Shown: positions 36,514 through 46,183, counted from the first letter of the stretch. The stretch is 64,000 nucleotides of DNA from Hyphococcus lacteus (GCF_041058985.1 NZ_JBEHZE010000002.1:62001-126000), one strand, 5' to 3'. Numbers and translations: made by a program. Notes: generated by a model from the letters alone, not told the origin.

Positions 36514-37383
36514 ATGAGTTTACCCTATCCCCACATCGAGCCGGTTTTGTTTCAGATCGGTCCCCTCGCCATCCGTTGGTACTCCCTCGCCTATATTGGC
36601 GGCCTTGCCCTCGGTTGGTTCTACTTGACCGGGTTGATCAAGAACAAACCTTTATGGATTAAAAACACGCCGCCCATCGACAAGCCAAAACTCGATGATG
36701 TGATTTTCTGGGTGGCCATCGGCACAATGCTCGGCGGACGGCTGGGGTATCTCTTCTTTTACGAACCGTCCCTCTTTCTCGCGAAGTGGGAAACTGTTCT
36801 AGGGTTCCTTCCTGTTCCGCCAGCACTCATGACATGGCGCGGCGGGATGTCGTTCCACGGCGGATTGATCGGCGTTACATTGGTCGGGATCTGGTTCGCC
36901 CGAAAACACAAAATCAACATGCTTTCCTTAGGCGATATGTTTGCCTGCGCCGCGCCGATTGGGTTATTTTTTGGCCGAATCGCAAACTTCATCAATGCCG
37001 AATTATATGGCCGGCCTTGGGACGGCCCGTGGGCCATGGTTTTCCCGACCGACCCGCTGGGCGTTGCGCGCCACCCAAGCCAGCTTTACGAAGCCGCATT
37101 AGAAGGTGTCGTATTATTCGCGATCATCCGCATTGCGACCCATTCGTTTGGTATGTTGAAACGCCCCGGCGCGACAATAGGGATATTCCTAGCGGGGTAT
37201 GCACTATCGCGGATCATCGTTGAGAATTTCCGCGAGCCCGATGCGCATATGCCCGATTTCCCGCTCGGCTTTACTATGGGGATGATGTTATCAACACCGA
37301 TGTTGTTACTCGGTATTTGGATGGTATGGCGCACACGGAATGTTATTTCTAAAAATAAACCTAGCAATGAGACAACGCCATGA
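36514..37383 (+). CDS. lgt: Prolipoprotein diacylglyceryl transferase
   Basis: A 289-residue inner-membrane enzyme that adds diacylglycerol to the lipobox cysteine of prolipoproteins. The seven-helix pattern and the signature GRIANFINAELYGRPWDGPW are present, along with the catalytic-region RGGMSFHGGLIGV and RHPSQLYEAALEGV. Full length. Its stop overlaps the start of the midA-like gene by 4 bases. Its presence fits the several lipoprotein genes encoded at 53.8-56.3 kb. Confidence 0.94.
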   Translation: MSLPYPHIEPVLFQIGPLAIRWYSLAYIGGLALGWFYLTGLIKNKPLWIKNTPPIDKPKLDDVIFWVAIGTMLGGRLGYLFFYEPSLFLAKWETVLGFLPVPPALMTWRGGMSFHGGLIGVTLVGIWFARKHKINMLSLGDMFACAAPIGLFFGRIANFINAELYGRPWDGPWAMVFPTDPLGVARHPSQLYEAALEGVVLFAIIRIATHSFGMLKRPGATIGIFLAGYALSRIIVENFREPDAHMPDFPLGFTMGMMLSTPMLLLGIWMVWRTRNVISKNKPSNETTP

Positions 37384-38495
37384 CCGCCACCGCTGAAACG
37401 GTTGCCGTTACGCCACTCGAAGAGCGCCTTGTTGACCTGATCAAACTAAAAGGCCCGATCAGCATCGCCGACTATATGACCGATGCGCTGGGTCACCCCC
37501 ACGAAGGGTATTATATGCGCCAAACACCAATCGGCGCAGACGGCGACTTTACCACCGCACCAGAAATCAGTCAGGTGTTCGGAGAATTAATCGGCCTCTG
37601 GCTCGTTGAAGCGTGGCAAGGCATGGGTTCGCCCGAGAGCTTTAATCTAATCGAACTTGGTCCTGGCCGCGGCGTTTTGATGGCGGACATTTTGCGGGCC
37701 GCACGGCTACGGCCCGGTTTTGCGCGTGCAGCGCAAGTATGGCTTTTAGAAACCTCCGGCTTGCTCAGGCTAGAGCAACAAAAGCGCTTAAAAACAACCG
37801 AGATAAAACCACTTTGGGCCGATGAGTTCGCAGACATTCCGCCCGCACCCTCGCTTATTATCGCCAATGAATTTTTTGATTGTCTCCCAATCCATCAATT
37901 TGAACGAGTGAAAACTGGCTGGCGGGAACGCATGATTGGCCTTGACGAAACGGGTGAGCGTTTAGCCTTCACTTTAGACAAAACCCCACCGCCGCCAGAA
38001 TATAATTTGCCGGACATAACAGAAAGCGAAATCGGCGATATTTTTGAGGTATCGCCGTCTAGCCACGACTTTGCTGCCGACATATGCAGCACACTGAACG
38101 ACCAAGGCGGCCATGCGTTGATCATCGACTATGGCCACATGGAACGTGGTTTTGGTGACACTTTACAGGCAGTAAAAGACCACGCCTACTGGCCCCCATT
38201 ACTCGCGCCGGGCCACGCCGACATCACGGCCCATGTTGATTTCGAAATGCTCGCCAACACAGCAATTGAAAACGGCATCAATGCCCATGGCCCCGTGACG
38301 CAAGGGCGGTTCCTCGACCGTTTGGGCCTACCGCTCCGCGTCGAAACGCTTTGCAAAGACTTAGCGCCGGAAAAAGCGGAAGAGATTCGAACAGGCGCGG
38401 CACGTATCGCGGCGACGAACGCCATGGGCGAAATTTTCAAAGTCATTTGCCTTTCCTCACCCACATTACCAGCCCCCGCAGGTCTTGAGACATGA
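37380..38495 (+). CDS. SAM-dependent methyltransferase, MidA/NDUFAF7 family
   Basis: A 371-residue class I methyltransferase. It has ISIADYMTDALGHPHEGYY at the N-terminus, the SAM-binding glycine motif NLIELGPGRGVLMADILRA, and a second motif IIANEFFDCLPIHQFER. Bacterial MidA homologues of mitochondrial NDUFAF7, an arginine methyltransferase in complex I assembly, carry this pattern. It lies between lgt and pgeF with 4-base overlaps on both sides, an arrangement common in alphaproteobacteria. Substrate in bacteria is not established. Confidence 0.87.
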   Translation: MTATAETVAVTPLEERLVDLIKLKGPISIADYMTDALGHPHEGYYMRQTPIGADGDFTTAPEISQVFGELIGLWLVEAWQGMGSPESFNLIELGPGRGVLMADILRAARLRPGFARAAQVWLLETSGLLRLEQQKRLKTTEIKPLWADEFADIPPAPSLIIANEFFDCLPIHQFERVKTGWRERMIGLDETGERLAFTLDKTPPPPEYNLPDITESEIGDIFEVSPSSHDFAADICSTLNDQGGHALIIDYGHMERGFGDTLQAVKDHAYWPPLLAPGHADITAHVDFEMLANTAIENGINAHGPVTQGRFLDRLGLPLRVETLCKDLAPEKAEEIRTGAARIAATNAMGEIFKVICLSSPTLPAPAGLET

Positions 38496-39262
38496 CCCCG
38501 CCCTTTCTTGTTTCCCCATTATTTGACGCCCCAGCGATCGCTCATGGTTTTTTTTCTCGTGACGGCGGCGTCTCACCGCCCCCCTATCAGTCACTCAATA
38601 CTGGCCTTGGTTCAGATGACGCGCCGGAAAATGTCGCGAAAAACCGCCAGCGTTGCGCAATCGCTATGGGCGTAGAAACCACTCATTTATTGACCGGCTA
38701 CCAAACCCACTCATCCGATGTTCTGGTCGTCGATGGGCCTTGGAAAAATAGCCCTGCCAAAGTTGATGGTCTCGTTACAAAAATGCCGGGCGTTGCCTTG
38801 GGCGTTCTCGCGGCAGATTGCATGCCATTCTTATTTGCAGATTTTGAAGCAAAAATAATCGGGGCTGCCCATGCTGGTTGGCGAGGCGCGCTGGGCGGAG
38901 TTCTCGAAAACACCGTTGCCAGTATGATCGCCCTCGGTGCGAGCGCGAATAATATACGCGCAGCTGTCGGGCCTTGTTTGCGGCAAGCAAACTTCGAAGT
39001 CGGGCTCGACCTTTATGAGACCTTCACCGCGAAATACACTGATGCAAAAGAGTTTTTTGCACCGGGTAAAAATGCAGAAAAACGCCAGTTAGACCTTGTT
39101 GGATTCGGTCGTTGGCGATTGGCGAGCTGCGGCGTCACACATTTCGACGACACGGGACTTTGCACGCTCGGCGCGCCGGCTCGTTTCTTTAGTTACCGCG
39201 CAATGAAACGTCGAAACGAACTCGATTACGGTCGTAACCTGTCGGCTATTGCATTGCGGTAA
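38492..39262 (+). CDS. pgeF: Peptidoglycan editing factor (multicopper-like laccase-domain protein)
   Basis: A 256-residue protein of the PgeF/YfiH family. Conserved residues: HGFFSRDGGVSPPPYQSLN at the N-terminus, the zinc-ligand motifs QTHSSDVLVV, LAADCMPFLFAD and GAAHAGWRGALGGV, and FFSYRAMKRRNELDYGRN at the end. Family members remove L-Ser or D-amino-acid errors at UDP-MurNAc and also act on nucleosides. Last gene of the lgt-midA-pgeF set. Confidence 0.88.
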   Translation: MTPPFLVSPLFDAPAIAHGFFSRDGGVSPPPYQSLNTGLGSDDAPENVAKNRQRCAIAMGVETTHLLTGYQTHSSDVLVVDGPWKNSPAKVDGLVTKMPGVALGVLAADCMPFLFADFEAKIIGAAHAGWRGALGGVLENTVASMIALGASANNIRAAVGPCLRQANFEVGLDLYETFTAKYTDAKEFFAPGKNAEKRQLDLVGFGRWRLASCGVTHFDDTGLCTLGAPARFFSYRAMKRRNELDYGRNLSAIALR

Positions 39263-39346
39263 AAAACGCAATTTTACGGGTTGCGCATACGTCAAGAAAC
39301 CGTCATGAAGCCCTCGCTGAGTGGCGGAATAAAAGGGGCCGACGAT

Positions 39347-40291
39347 ATGAAACTGATTGCGGGAAATTCAAACCGTCGGTTGGTCGAAGCTATATCCAAA
39401 AGACTGGCCACAACCCCTGCCCGCGCAGAAATCAAGACTTTCAAAGACGGTGAAGTCTTTGTCGAAATTCAGGAAAATGTGCGCGGCGAAGACGTGTTCG
39501 TTATCCAATCCACTTCCTACCCCGCCAATGACAACCTGATGGAATTGCTGATTACCATGGACGCGCTCAGTCGTGCCTCAGCAAGTCGCATCACCGCCGT
39601 AATCCCTTACTTTGGGTATGCCCGCCAAGACCGCAAAGCTGGCCCAAGAACACCAATTTCAGCAAAACTCGTCGCAAACCTCATCACCAGTGCCGGTGCT
39701 GACCGGGTTTTGACCGTCGACCTTCATGCGGGCCAAATTCAGGGATTTTTCGATATCCCAACCGACAATCTTTATGCGGTCAAAGAGTTTGAACGTCGCA
39801 TCCGTGAAATCAACAATAACGACCTATCCAGTGTCACCGTGGTTTCCCCCGATGTTGGCGGCGTTGTGCGTGCTCGTGCATTAGCCAAAAAACTCGAAGA
39901 CCGCCCCCTCGCCATAGTAGACAAACGACGCGAAGGCCCAGGTCTGTCAGAAGTCATGAATATTATCGGTGATGTCGATGGGCGCGATTGCGTGATCTTT
40001 GACGACATCGTTGATTCAGGCGGCACCCTTTGTAACGCTGCCGAAGCGCTAATGGCGGAAGGCGCAAAAAGCGTGACCGCATGTGTGACACACGGCGTTC
40101 TTTCTGATCATGCGGAACGTCGCGTGATGAAATCAGACGCACTTTGCCGGTTGATCATCACCGACTCGATTGAGACACGCAAAGAAGTTGCAGAATGTCC
40201 GAAGATCGAAGAAGTCTCCATCGCGACATTGCTTGCTGAAGCCATTCGACGGATCGCGAACGAAGAATCCGTCTCTAGTCTCTTTGATTAA
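39347..40291 (+). CDS. prs: Ribose-phosphate pyrophosphokinase
   Basis: A 314-residue PRPP synthetase, making phosphoribosyl pyrophosphate for nucleotide, His and Trp synthesis. Start chosen at ATG 39347 (MKLIAGNSNRRL) because family members start this way; a longer frame to 39281 has 22 extra residues without homology. Motifs: PYFGYARQDRKAG, DLHAGQIQGFFDIP, VVSPDVGGVVRARAL, and the PRPP-binding CVIFDDIVDSGGTLCNAA. Stop overlaps the convergent VOC gene stop by 4 bases. Confidence 0.94.
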   Translation: MKLIAGNSNRRLVEAISKRLATTPARAEIKTFKDGEVFVEIQENVRGEDVFVIQSTSYPANDNLMELLITMDALSRASASRITAVIPYFGYARQDRKAGPRTPISAKLVANLITSAGADRVLTVDLHAGQIQGFFDIPTDNLYAVKEFERRIREINNNDLSSVTVVSPDVGGVVRARALAKKLEDRPLAIVDKRREGPGLSEVMNIIGDVDGRDCVIFDDIVDSGGTLCNAAEALMAEGAKSVTACVTHGVLSDHAERRVMKSDALCRLIITDSIETRKEVAECPKIEEVSIATLLAEAIRRIANEESVSSLFD

Positions 40292-40668
40292 CCTGCTTTC
40301 TTACCGTCTGGCTCCCAAAGTTGAATGGGATTTCCTTCAGGGTCTTTGACGGTTGCAAAAAGCCCGTTGGGATATTCTTCCTGGTCAACATCGACTTCAA
40401 CACCATTGGCGCGCAACTGAGCAACCATGGCATCAAGATTTTTGACGCGAAAATTGATCATCCATTGCTGTGACATCCGACCGAAAAATTCGCTGTTTTC
40501 TTCAAATGGCGCGAACACTGTCGTCCCCGCAGCAGTTTCCCAAGCCGGTGTATCATAATCTTTCGGAACCAATGAAACGCCAAGATTATCCGCATACCAC
40601 TGAGCCAGTTCACTAGGGTTTTTAGCTCTGAAGAAAAACCCGCCTATACCGTCAACTTTTTCCATCAA
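40288..40668 (-). CDS. VOC-family (glyoxalase-like) protein
   Basis: A 126-residue protein with the paired beta-alpha-beta-beta-beta pattern of the vicinal-oxygen-chelate fold: GIGGFFFRAKNPSELAQWYA and a second half FRVKNLDAMVAQLRANGVEV, ending DPEGNPIQLWEPDG with the metal-ligand Glu. Members include glyoxalases, dioxygenases and resistance proteins; the substrate is not predictable. Convergent with prs. Confidence 0.82.
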   Translation of the reverse strand: MMEKVDGIGGFFFRAKNPSELAQWYADNLGVSLVPKDYDTPAWETAAGTTVFAPFEENSEFFGRMSQQWMINFRVKNLDAMVAQLRANGVEVDVDQEEYPNGLFATVKDPEGNPIQLWEPDGKKAG

Positions 40669-40791
40669 CTATGCTCCTATGAAGTTCGGTAGCCAAAGTT
40701 TAATCGAACGCCACAATCTTTAGATCATAACAGTCTTTTACCCTTCGGCGAAACCACCTCGGAGTTGCTGGAATAAGTTAAGCGATCATGG

Positions 40792-42399
40792 TCAGCCAAC
40801 AACTCGTTGGGAATGCCATATATTGGGAGTTTCTGTGGCCTCAGACCTAGGTCCCTCAATCACGCAATGAAGCGTAGCAATCAAATCCTCTACCCGGTAG
40901 GGTTTTGCGATACATCCGTCCATTCCAGCCGCTTCATACTTCTCGATTTGATGCGCCATGGCATTTGCAGTTAGGGCAAGAATGGGCAGACGTTGTTTGT
41001 TCTCGCGGCGCTCATTTGCCCGGATTTTCAGTGTCGCCTCTACTCCGTCCATCACTGGCATTTTGATATCCATCAAGACCGCATCGAAATGTTTTTCCGA
41101 CACCCGATCAAGACATTTTCTGCCGTTGTCGACGATTTCATATTCAACATTGGTAGATTTCAAAAGCGCTTCCAGAACCATCTGGTTCGTGACATTATCT
41201 TCCGCGACAAGCACTTTAAATGGTTTTTCCGTTACGTTTTGCCTATTAAGAGCCGGCGTATCATGAGTGCCTATTTTTGAAGTCTCATCCGCGCGTGTAA
41301 GCGTTTCCATTTTTTCAGCTGCTACTGCAAGTGTAAAAATTGTGCCTTCGGTTTCAACGCTTTCAACCGTAATATCTCCGCCCATCAAACGCGCTAACCG
41401 GCGCGAGATAGAAAGCCCTAACCCGGCCCCACTCGCTGGCGTATATTGTTTGTCGCCCGCTTGACGGAAAAGTTCGAATATCAAATCATAGTCCGCCGAA
41501 TCGATTCCTATTCCGGTGTCTTTCACCGTAAATATCAGCATTTCATCATTACACGATACATTCAGTTCGACGGAGCCTTGCTTCGTAAACTTAATCGCAT
41601 TTGACATGAGGTTATGAAGAACCTGTCGGATTCGCATTGGATCCGCGTGCCAACACCCTTTTGCATCATGGTCAATAGTGACACTCAGGTTGAGGTTTTT
41701 CTCTCGGGCGCGCTGAGCATGAAGCTGTTCAATTTGAAATGTCAGGTCAGCCAGATTGAAATATGTTGCTTCAATGCGAATGGCCCCGGCTTCGACTTTT
41801 GATAAATCCAATAAATCATTGAGGAGCGATAAAAGGTCTTTCCCAGATTTGGCAATAACGCCAAGCATCTGACGTTGCGTATCATCTAATTTGGTGCCGC
41901 CTAAAGCCGTAGCCATACCCAAAACACCATTAAGCGGCGTTCTGATTTCGTGGCTCATATTGGCTAAGAACAACGACTTGGCGTGGTTGGCATTTTCCGC
42001 CTCGCGCCGTGCCTGTTCAAGCTCTTTGAGGTTTTTTTTACGTTCACTGATATCACGAATGAAACCGATAAAACCGATTGTGTTCCCATCATTATCAGTG
42101 ATGTTCGTACCGATCGTTTCGCCCGGAAACACAACCCCGGCTTTCGTTCGATAATTTACTTCGTATGGCGTCGGCTTTGATCTCGCCAGGGCATTAAAGC
42201 GTTCTTTCCCAGCTTCATGGTAATCCTCCGCTTTTTCGTACAAAACTTCAGTTAGCTGGCCACAAAGGTCATCGTTGTTGTAGCCAAAAAGCTTTGTAAA
42301 TGCGGGGTTAATCGCAATTAATTGTCGATTGACATCGGCGACTGCAACCGCTTCCGGTGCATTTTCAAAAAGAGCGACAGACAGATTCTCGCGCTTCAT
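40792..42399 (-). CDS. Soluble hybrid histidine kinase, PAS-HisKA-HATPase-receiver
   Basis: A 535-residue protein without membrane helices. PAS domain residues 5-120 (ENAPEAVAVADVNRQL), phospho-acceptor H150 in SHEIRTPLNG, HATPase with NLMSNAIKFT and GAGLGLSISRRLAR, and a C-terminal receiver (KVLVAEDNVTNQMVL, D444 in AVLMDIKMPVMDG, Lys in CIAKPYRVED). As the second such kinase in the window, it also lacks an Hpt domain. It is cytoplasmic, so it must sense an internal signal. A possible ribosome site AGAGGTG lies about 10 bases before the ATG. Confidence 0.92.
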   Translation of the reverse strand: MKRENLSVALFENAPEAVAVADVNRQLIAINPAFTKLFGYNNDDLCGQLTEVLYEKAEDYHEAGKERFNALARSKPTPYEVNYRTKAGVVFPGETIGTNITDNDGNTIGFIGFIRDISERKKNLKELEQARREAENANHAKSLFLANMSHEIRTPLNGVLGMATALGGTKLDDTQRQMLGVIAKSGKDLLSLLNDLLDLSKVEAGAIRIEATYFNLADLTFQIEQLHAQRAREKNLNLSVTIDHDAKGCWHADPMRIRQVLHNLMSNAIKFTKQGSVELNVSCNDEMLIFTVKDTGIGIDSADYDLIFELFRQAGDKQYTPASGAGLGLSISRRLARLMGGDITVESVETEGTIFTLAVAAEKMETLTRADETSKIGTHDTPALNRQNVTEKPFKVLVAEDNVTNQMVLEALLKSTNVEYEIVDNGRKCLDRVSEKHFDAVLMDIKMPVMDGVEATLKIRANERRENKQRLPILALTANAMAHQIEKYEAAGMDGCIAKPYRVEDLIATLHCVIEGPRSEATETPNIWHSQRVVG

Positions 42400-42506
42400 C
42401 AGCGTTCACACCTCTAGTTGTCCTCCCCTTAGGGCAACACCTAGAGTTGAATGGTTAAACAAAAATAACCACGCTCAAGCAATGAGGAACAATGTTTATG
42501 CTTTCA

Positions 42507-43412
42507 CTACCCTTTGCCCCGCGTTTTGGTCTTGCCGGGTCTGGCATTCTTCTCGATGAAATCAATTAGCTTATCTGCAACATCAATCCCTGTTGCTCTT
42601 TCAATTCCCTCTAAGCCCGGAGACGAATTCACCTCCATCACCACAGGGCCATGATTTGAACGCAACAAATCGACACCACAAAAGTTCAACCCCATCGCTT
42701 TGGCGGCACCAACGGCGGTCGAGCGTTCCTGCGGTGTAATTTTTACCTTCTCGGCCGTGCCGCCGCGGTGAATGTTTGAGCGAAAATCACCTTCTTTACC
42801 TTTGCGTTTCATGGTCGCAACAACCTTCTCGCCGACAACGATACATCGAATATCTTCGCCGCCCGCCTCTTTGATAAACTCCTGCACAAGAATGTTTGTG
42901 TTCACGCCACCGAAAGCTTGAATGATCGACTCAGCGGCTTTTTGCGTCTCACCAAGCACGACCCCAATGCCCTGAGTGCCCTCAAGCAATTTAATAATGA
43001 CAGGTGCACCGCCAATCATATCGAGAATTTCATCCGCCTGACTGGTTCGATGCGCAAACACGGTAACCGGCAGGCCAATACCTTTACGTGCCAACAACTG
43101 CAATGAACGAAGCTTGTCACGCGATCTCGAAATCGCCACGGATTCATTCACCGGATAAACGCCCATCATCTCTAATTGGCGAAGAACCGCAGTACCGTAA
43201 AAGGTCACAGATGCCCCGATACGCGGGATGACGGCATCAAATACCGGTAGCTCTTCGCCGCGATAGCGCACAGTCGGCCGCAAAGACGTGATGTTGATAT
43301 AACAACGCAAATGATCGACCACATCAATTTCATGTCCACGGGACGTGGCCGCATCGACGATACGCTTATGCGAATACAAATCGGCGTTTCGACACATTAG
43401 CGCTAAATTCAT
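42507..43412 (-). CDS. rimK: RimK-type ATP-grasp glutamate ligase
   Basis: A 301-residue ATP-grasp enzyme of the RimK type, which adds glutamate to the C-terminus of ribosomal protein S6 (or makes polyglutamate). The start is ATG 43412 behind GGAG (MNLALMCRNADLYSHKRIV); the longer frame to 43466 adds 18 residues that overlap the previous gene. Motifs: RDKLRSLQLLARKGIGLP, EGTQGIGVVLGET and GVDLLRSNHGPVVMEVNSSPG. It lies 19 bases behind the retropepsin-like protease gene, a known pairing (RimK with the protease that counteracts or processes its product). Confidence 0.88.
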   Translation of the reverse strand: MNLALMCRNADLYSHKRIVDAATSRGHEIDVVDHLRCYINITSLRPTVRYRGEELPVFDAVIPRIGASVTFYGTAVLRQLEMMGVYPVNESVAISRSRDKLRSLQLLARKGIGLPVTVFAHRTSQADEILDMIGGAPVIIKLLEGTQGIGVVLGETQKAAESIIQAFGGVNTNILVQEFIKEAGGEDIRCIVVGEKVVATMKRKGKEGDFRSNIHRGGTAEKVKITPQERSTAVGAAKAMGLNFCGVDLLRSNHGPVVMEVNSSPGLEGIERATGIDVADKLIDFIEKNARPGKTKTRGKG

Positions 43413-43431
43413 CGTCGAACTCCTATCTTCT

Positions 43432-43896
43432 TCATCGGTCGAGCAAATAAGAAGCGCCCGGATCAATCATAAACTTCCGACGCAAGGCGTCCCGACCTAT
43501 CAACAAGCGAAACCCCATGGCGTCACGATTAGTTAAAGTCAAATCTATTTTTAGGGTGGCTTCTCCCATCTTTAAATGGGTTTCCACCACGTACCGTTCT
43601 TCTTCTTGGCCATTAGAACTGCGGATGATTCGCCTTCCTGCAATCGGCACACAACATAACACCTCGGGTCGTTTACGGCGTTGAACCGGGTGGAGGTAAA
43701 ATTCAACATGCGGCACCCCTTCGATCAGAACTTCCTTAATCTTGAATGCGTGAATCGCAGATGACTTAGCGCCCGTATCTATCTTTGCATTGACATGGTG
43801 TACCTCCAAATCTGGAAGGTCTACCCATTCACGCCATCCTATTAACGTACGCACACGCTTTTTCTTTTTGTGCTTGACCGGTGCAACCTCGTTCAT
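43432..43896 (-). CDS. RimK-associated retropepsin-like aspartic protease
   Basis: A 154-residue protein of the group called ATP-dependent zinc protease or RimB. The active-site motif is AKIDTGAKSSAIHAF (D-T-G) in VHHVNAKIDTGAK, and RLLIGRDALRRKFMIDPGAS is the C-terminal flap. It overlaps the CoA-transferase stop by 4 bases and precedes rimK. Together with rimK it likely sets a glutamylation and deglutamylation balance on ribosomal protein S6. Confidence 0.85.
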   Translation of the reverse strand: MNEVAPVKHKKKKRVRTLIGWREWVDLPDLEVHHVNAKIDTGAKSSAIHAFKIKEVLIEGVPHVEFYLHPVQRRKRPEVLCCVPIAGRRIIRSSNGQEEERYVVETHLKMGEATLKIDLTLTNRDAMGFRLLIGRDALRRKFMIDPGASYLLDR

Positions 43897-45017
43897 AACA
43901 AACCCTGCGAACGCAGCATTTTAATTCTTGCCGCACCAATACCAATCTCCGCAAGGATGTCTTCCGTATGCTGACCTGATGCCGGAACTGTTCCGGGATC
44001 ATCGGGAATCACACCATCAAAGCGCGGTGCTGCGACGGCTTGTAACACGCCGTCAATTTCTCGTAACGAATTGCGGGCCTTCATGTGCTCGTGCGATTGG
44101 GCTTCTGTGGGACTCAATATTGGCGCAAAACAAACGTCAGTCCCTTCCAGCTTATCGGTCCAGTAATCTCGCGGCTTGGTCGCAAACAACGCTTTCAGCT
44201 CTTCTTTAAGCGCAGGCCACTGCGCAGCGTCATATTGCGCCAAGAATTTGTTATCTTCCCCAAGACCTAAACGCTCTATAAGTTCCATATAAAATTTAGG
44301 TTCCAACGGCCCAATGCTGATCCAGCCACCATCTGAACATTGGTAGGCACCATAAAAATGGGCACCATCTAACATACTTTGCCCACGCTTATCGGGCATT
44401 CCGCCCACAGCACGCAGTGAGTAGATTAAATTCATCATATGAGCAGAGCCGTCGACAATCGCGGCATCAACAACAGTCCCCTCACCGGACTCGCGCGCGC
44501 GCATCACACCCGCTAGAATACCAATGGCAAGATAAAGCGCACCACCACCAATATCACCGACCAAGGTTGGCGGCGGAACCGGCGCATCACCCGCATTTCC
44601 CGCATACCACGCTGCGCCTGACAGGGATGCATAGTTGATGTCATGCCCTGCATTTTGCGCAAACGGTCCAGTTTGCCCCCATCCAGTCAACCGTCCGTAA
44701 ACTAACTTCTTGTTGCGCTGATGGGCAATCTCGGGCCCAAGCCCCAAACGTTCCATCACCCCAGGACGAAGGCCCTCGATCAATGCGTCCGTGTTGGCTA
44801 TGAGTTCTAAAGCAATTTCTTTTGCCGCATCTTGCTTAAGGTCAAGCACAATCGACCTTTTGCCGCGCTTGTAAATTTCGGCCGGTGCCGCACCGGACTT
44901 GCCTTTGCGTTCAACCAAAATGACGTCAGCACCTAAATCGGCGAGCAACATGCCGCAAAACGGTGCCGGTCCTAATCCTTCGAATTCCACAACTTTGACG
45001 CCAGAGAGAACACCCAT
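43893..45017 (-). CDS. Family III CoA transferase (CaiB/BaiF, alpha-methylacyl-CoA racemase-like)
   Basis: A 374-residue enzyme of the CaiB/BaiF group. N-terminal MGVLSGVKVVEFEGLGPAPF, then ADLGADVILVERKG, KRSIVLDLKQDAAKE and GLRPGVMERLGLGPE are family markers; the aspartate active site is in the segment AGHDINYASLSGA. The closest functional class, by LTGWGQTGPFAQ and GHDINY, is alpha-methylacyl-CoA racemase. It overlaps the retropepsin-like gene by 4 bases. Racemisation of branched acyl-CoA would fit with the branched-chain degradation operon at 16-22 kb, but that is inference. Confidence 0.85.
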   Translation of the reverse strand: MGVLSGVKVVEFEGLGPAPFCGMLLADLGADVILVERKGKSGAAPAEIYKRGKRSIVLDLKQDAAKEIALELIANTDALIEGLRPGVMERLGLGPEIAHQRNKKLVYGRLTGWGQTGPFAQNAGHDINYASLSGAAWYAGNAGDAPVPPPTLVGDIGGGALYLAIGILAGVMRARESGEGTVVDAAIVDGSAHMMNLIYSLRAVGGMPDKRGQSMLDGAHFYGAYQCSDGGWISIGPLEPKFYMELIERLGLGEDNKFLAQYDAAQWPALKEELKALFATKPRDYWTDKLEGTDVCFAPILSPTEAQSHEHMKARNSLREIDGVLQAVAAPRFDGVIPDDPGTVPASGQHTEDILAEIGIGAARIKMLRSQGLL

Positions 45018-45094
45018 TCCAAACCCCTAGAAAACATGTGCAGTGACTACATCACTAATGCGCATGATTCCGACCGAGGCAAGAAATAAGGGTG

Positions 45095-46183
45095 TTACTC
45101 AGCTGCATGAATATGGTGGGCTGATGCATTCTCATGCAAACGACGACCACCATTAAAGACAAATCCTTCAACTCCGGGCACATAGAGCATGTTGGTGAGC
45201 CGCCCGGTCATGGCCACATAGGTCCCGTCTTGCGAGCCACGCATACAAACATGTGGCAAGCCAATCACCTCGCCCAGTTGGGAAAGTGACCGCTCACCCA
45301 CAGAGCGAAATTGTGACATGTCATCAGGGTGCACAATTTCCTTGGTGGTTTTTCCTAATAACAATCCCGGCGATATATTAAATGCCTTTTCAGCCGAAGG
45401 GCTGGCATAAATTATTTTCCCCTCGGGTGAAAAAATAAATGTGACATCCAACGAAGATTCAACAAGCGCGCGGAAACGTTGTTCAGCAGTATGCGCATCA
45501 TCAACACGTCGGCGCAGAACCGATAGAAGCTTTTCGTTCTTGGTATGCAACAAAATTGAACGGTCAATCATGCGTTGAGTGACAAGCGCTAGATAGGTTG
45601 TCGCCAGGCCATAAATACCAATTATCGCAGCAACACCAATTCCATTAATGCCCATTGTAACCGCATACGTTGCCGCAAGAGGAAGCAGCGCCGGAATATT
45701 GAACGCCAGCACCGCACGCCACGAAGCGCCCGCAGAAACAATCGCAGCGGCCGTCATTCCCGCAATTATAAAAGGAAGAATTGCATGATCAATTACACCG
45801 TGCACAGAAAAAATTGGTCCCAACGCACCCCAAAGCGAACCATTCAGCGCCATAAAAATTAGATGCAGTCGGGCAAAGCGAGAAAGGTTTCTTGCGGAAA
45901 CGCCGCTAACTTTAAACTTTAGCCAAAGGCCCGCACGCAAAACGGCTACACCCAAGACTGCCCCAGCCCAAACGAACAAAACCCTGTGCTCAACGATCGA
46001 CCAAGCGATAGCAAGAACGATCAGCGCATTCGCAATGCTCGCAAAAATCGCAACGGGCGCACCCCGGAATAGAAGTGCCGCTCGTTCGACCTTAATCTTA
46101 ACTGACTCGACCTGTGTAAGCCCTCTTAAGTGGGCTTTCCGGCTCGACACTTGAGAAACTGCCGACTGCAATTCCGCAATCAT
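45095..46183 (-). CDS. Membrane PAS-domain protein without a kinase
   Basis: A 362-residue protein. Six or so membrane helices span about residues 40-205 (for example APVAIFASIANALIVLAIAW and VAAIIGIYGLATTYLALVTQ), a short coiled linker follows, then a PAS domain from about residue 235 (FRALVESSLDVTFIFSPEGK through ETLSFN-like GVEGFVFNGGRR). It ends with a His-rich tail HHIHAAE and has no histidine-kinase, cyclase or DNA-binding domain. It may be a sensor whose output partner is encoded elsewhere, or a broken kinase. Divergent from the aminotransferase gene across 312 bases. Confidence 0.78.
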   Translation of the reverse strand: MIAELQSAVSQVSSRKAHLRGLTQVESVKIKVERAALLFRGAPVAIFASIANALIVLAIAWSIVEHRVLFVWAGAVLGVAVLRAGLWLKFKVSGVSARNLSRFARLHLIFMALNGSLWGALGPIFSVHGVIDHAILPFIIAGMTAAAIVSAGASWRAVLAFNIPALLPLAATYAVTMGINGIGVAAIIGIYGLATTYLALVTQRMIDRSILLHTKNEKLLSVLRRRVDDAHTAEQRFRALVESSLDVTFIFSPEGKIIYASPSAEKAFNISPGLLLGKTTKEIVHPDDMSQFRSVGERSLSQLGEVIGLPHVCMRGSQDGTYVAMTGRLTNMLYVPGVEGFVFNGGRRLHENASAHHIHAAE

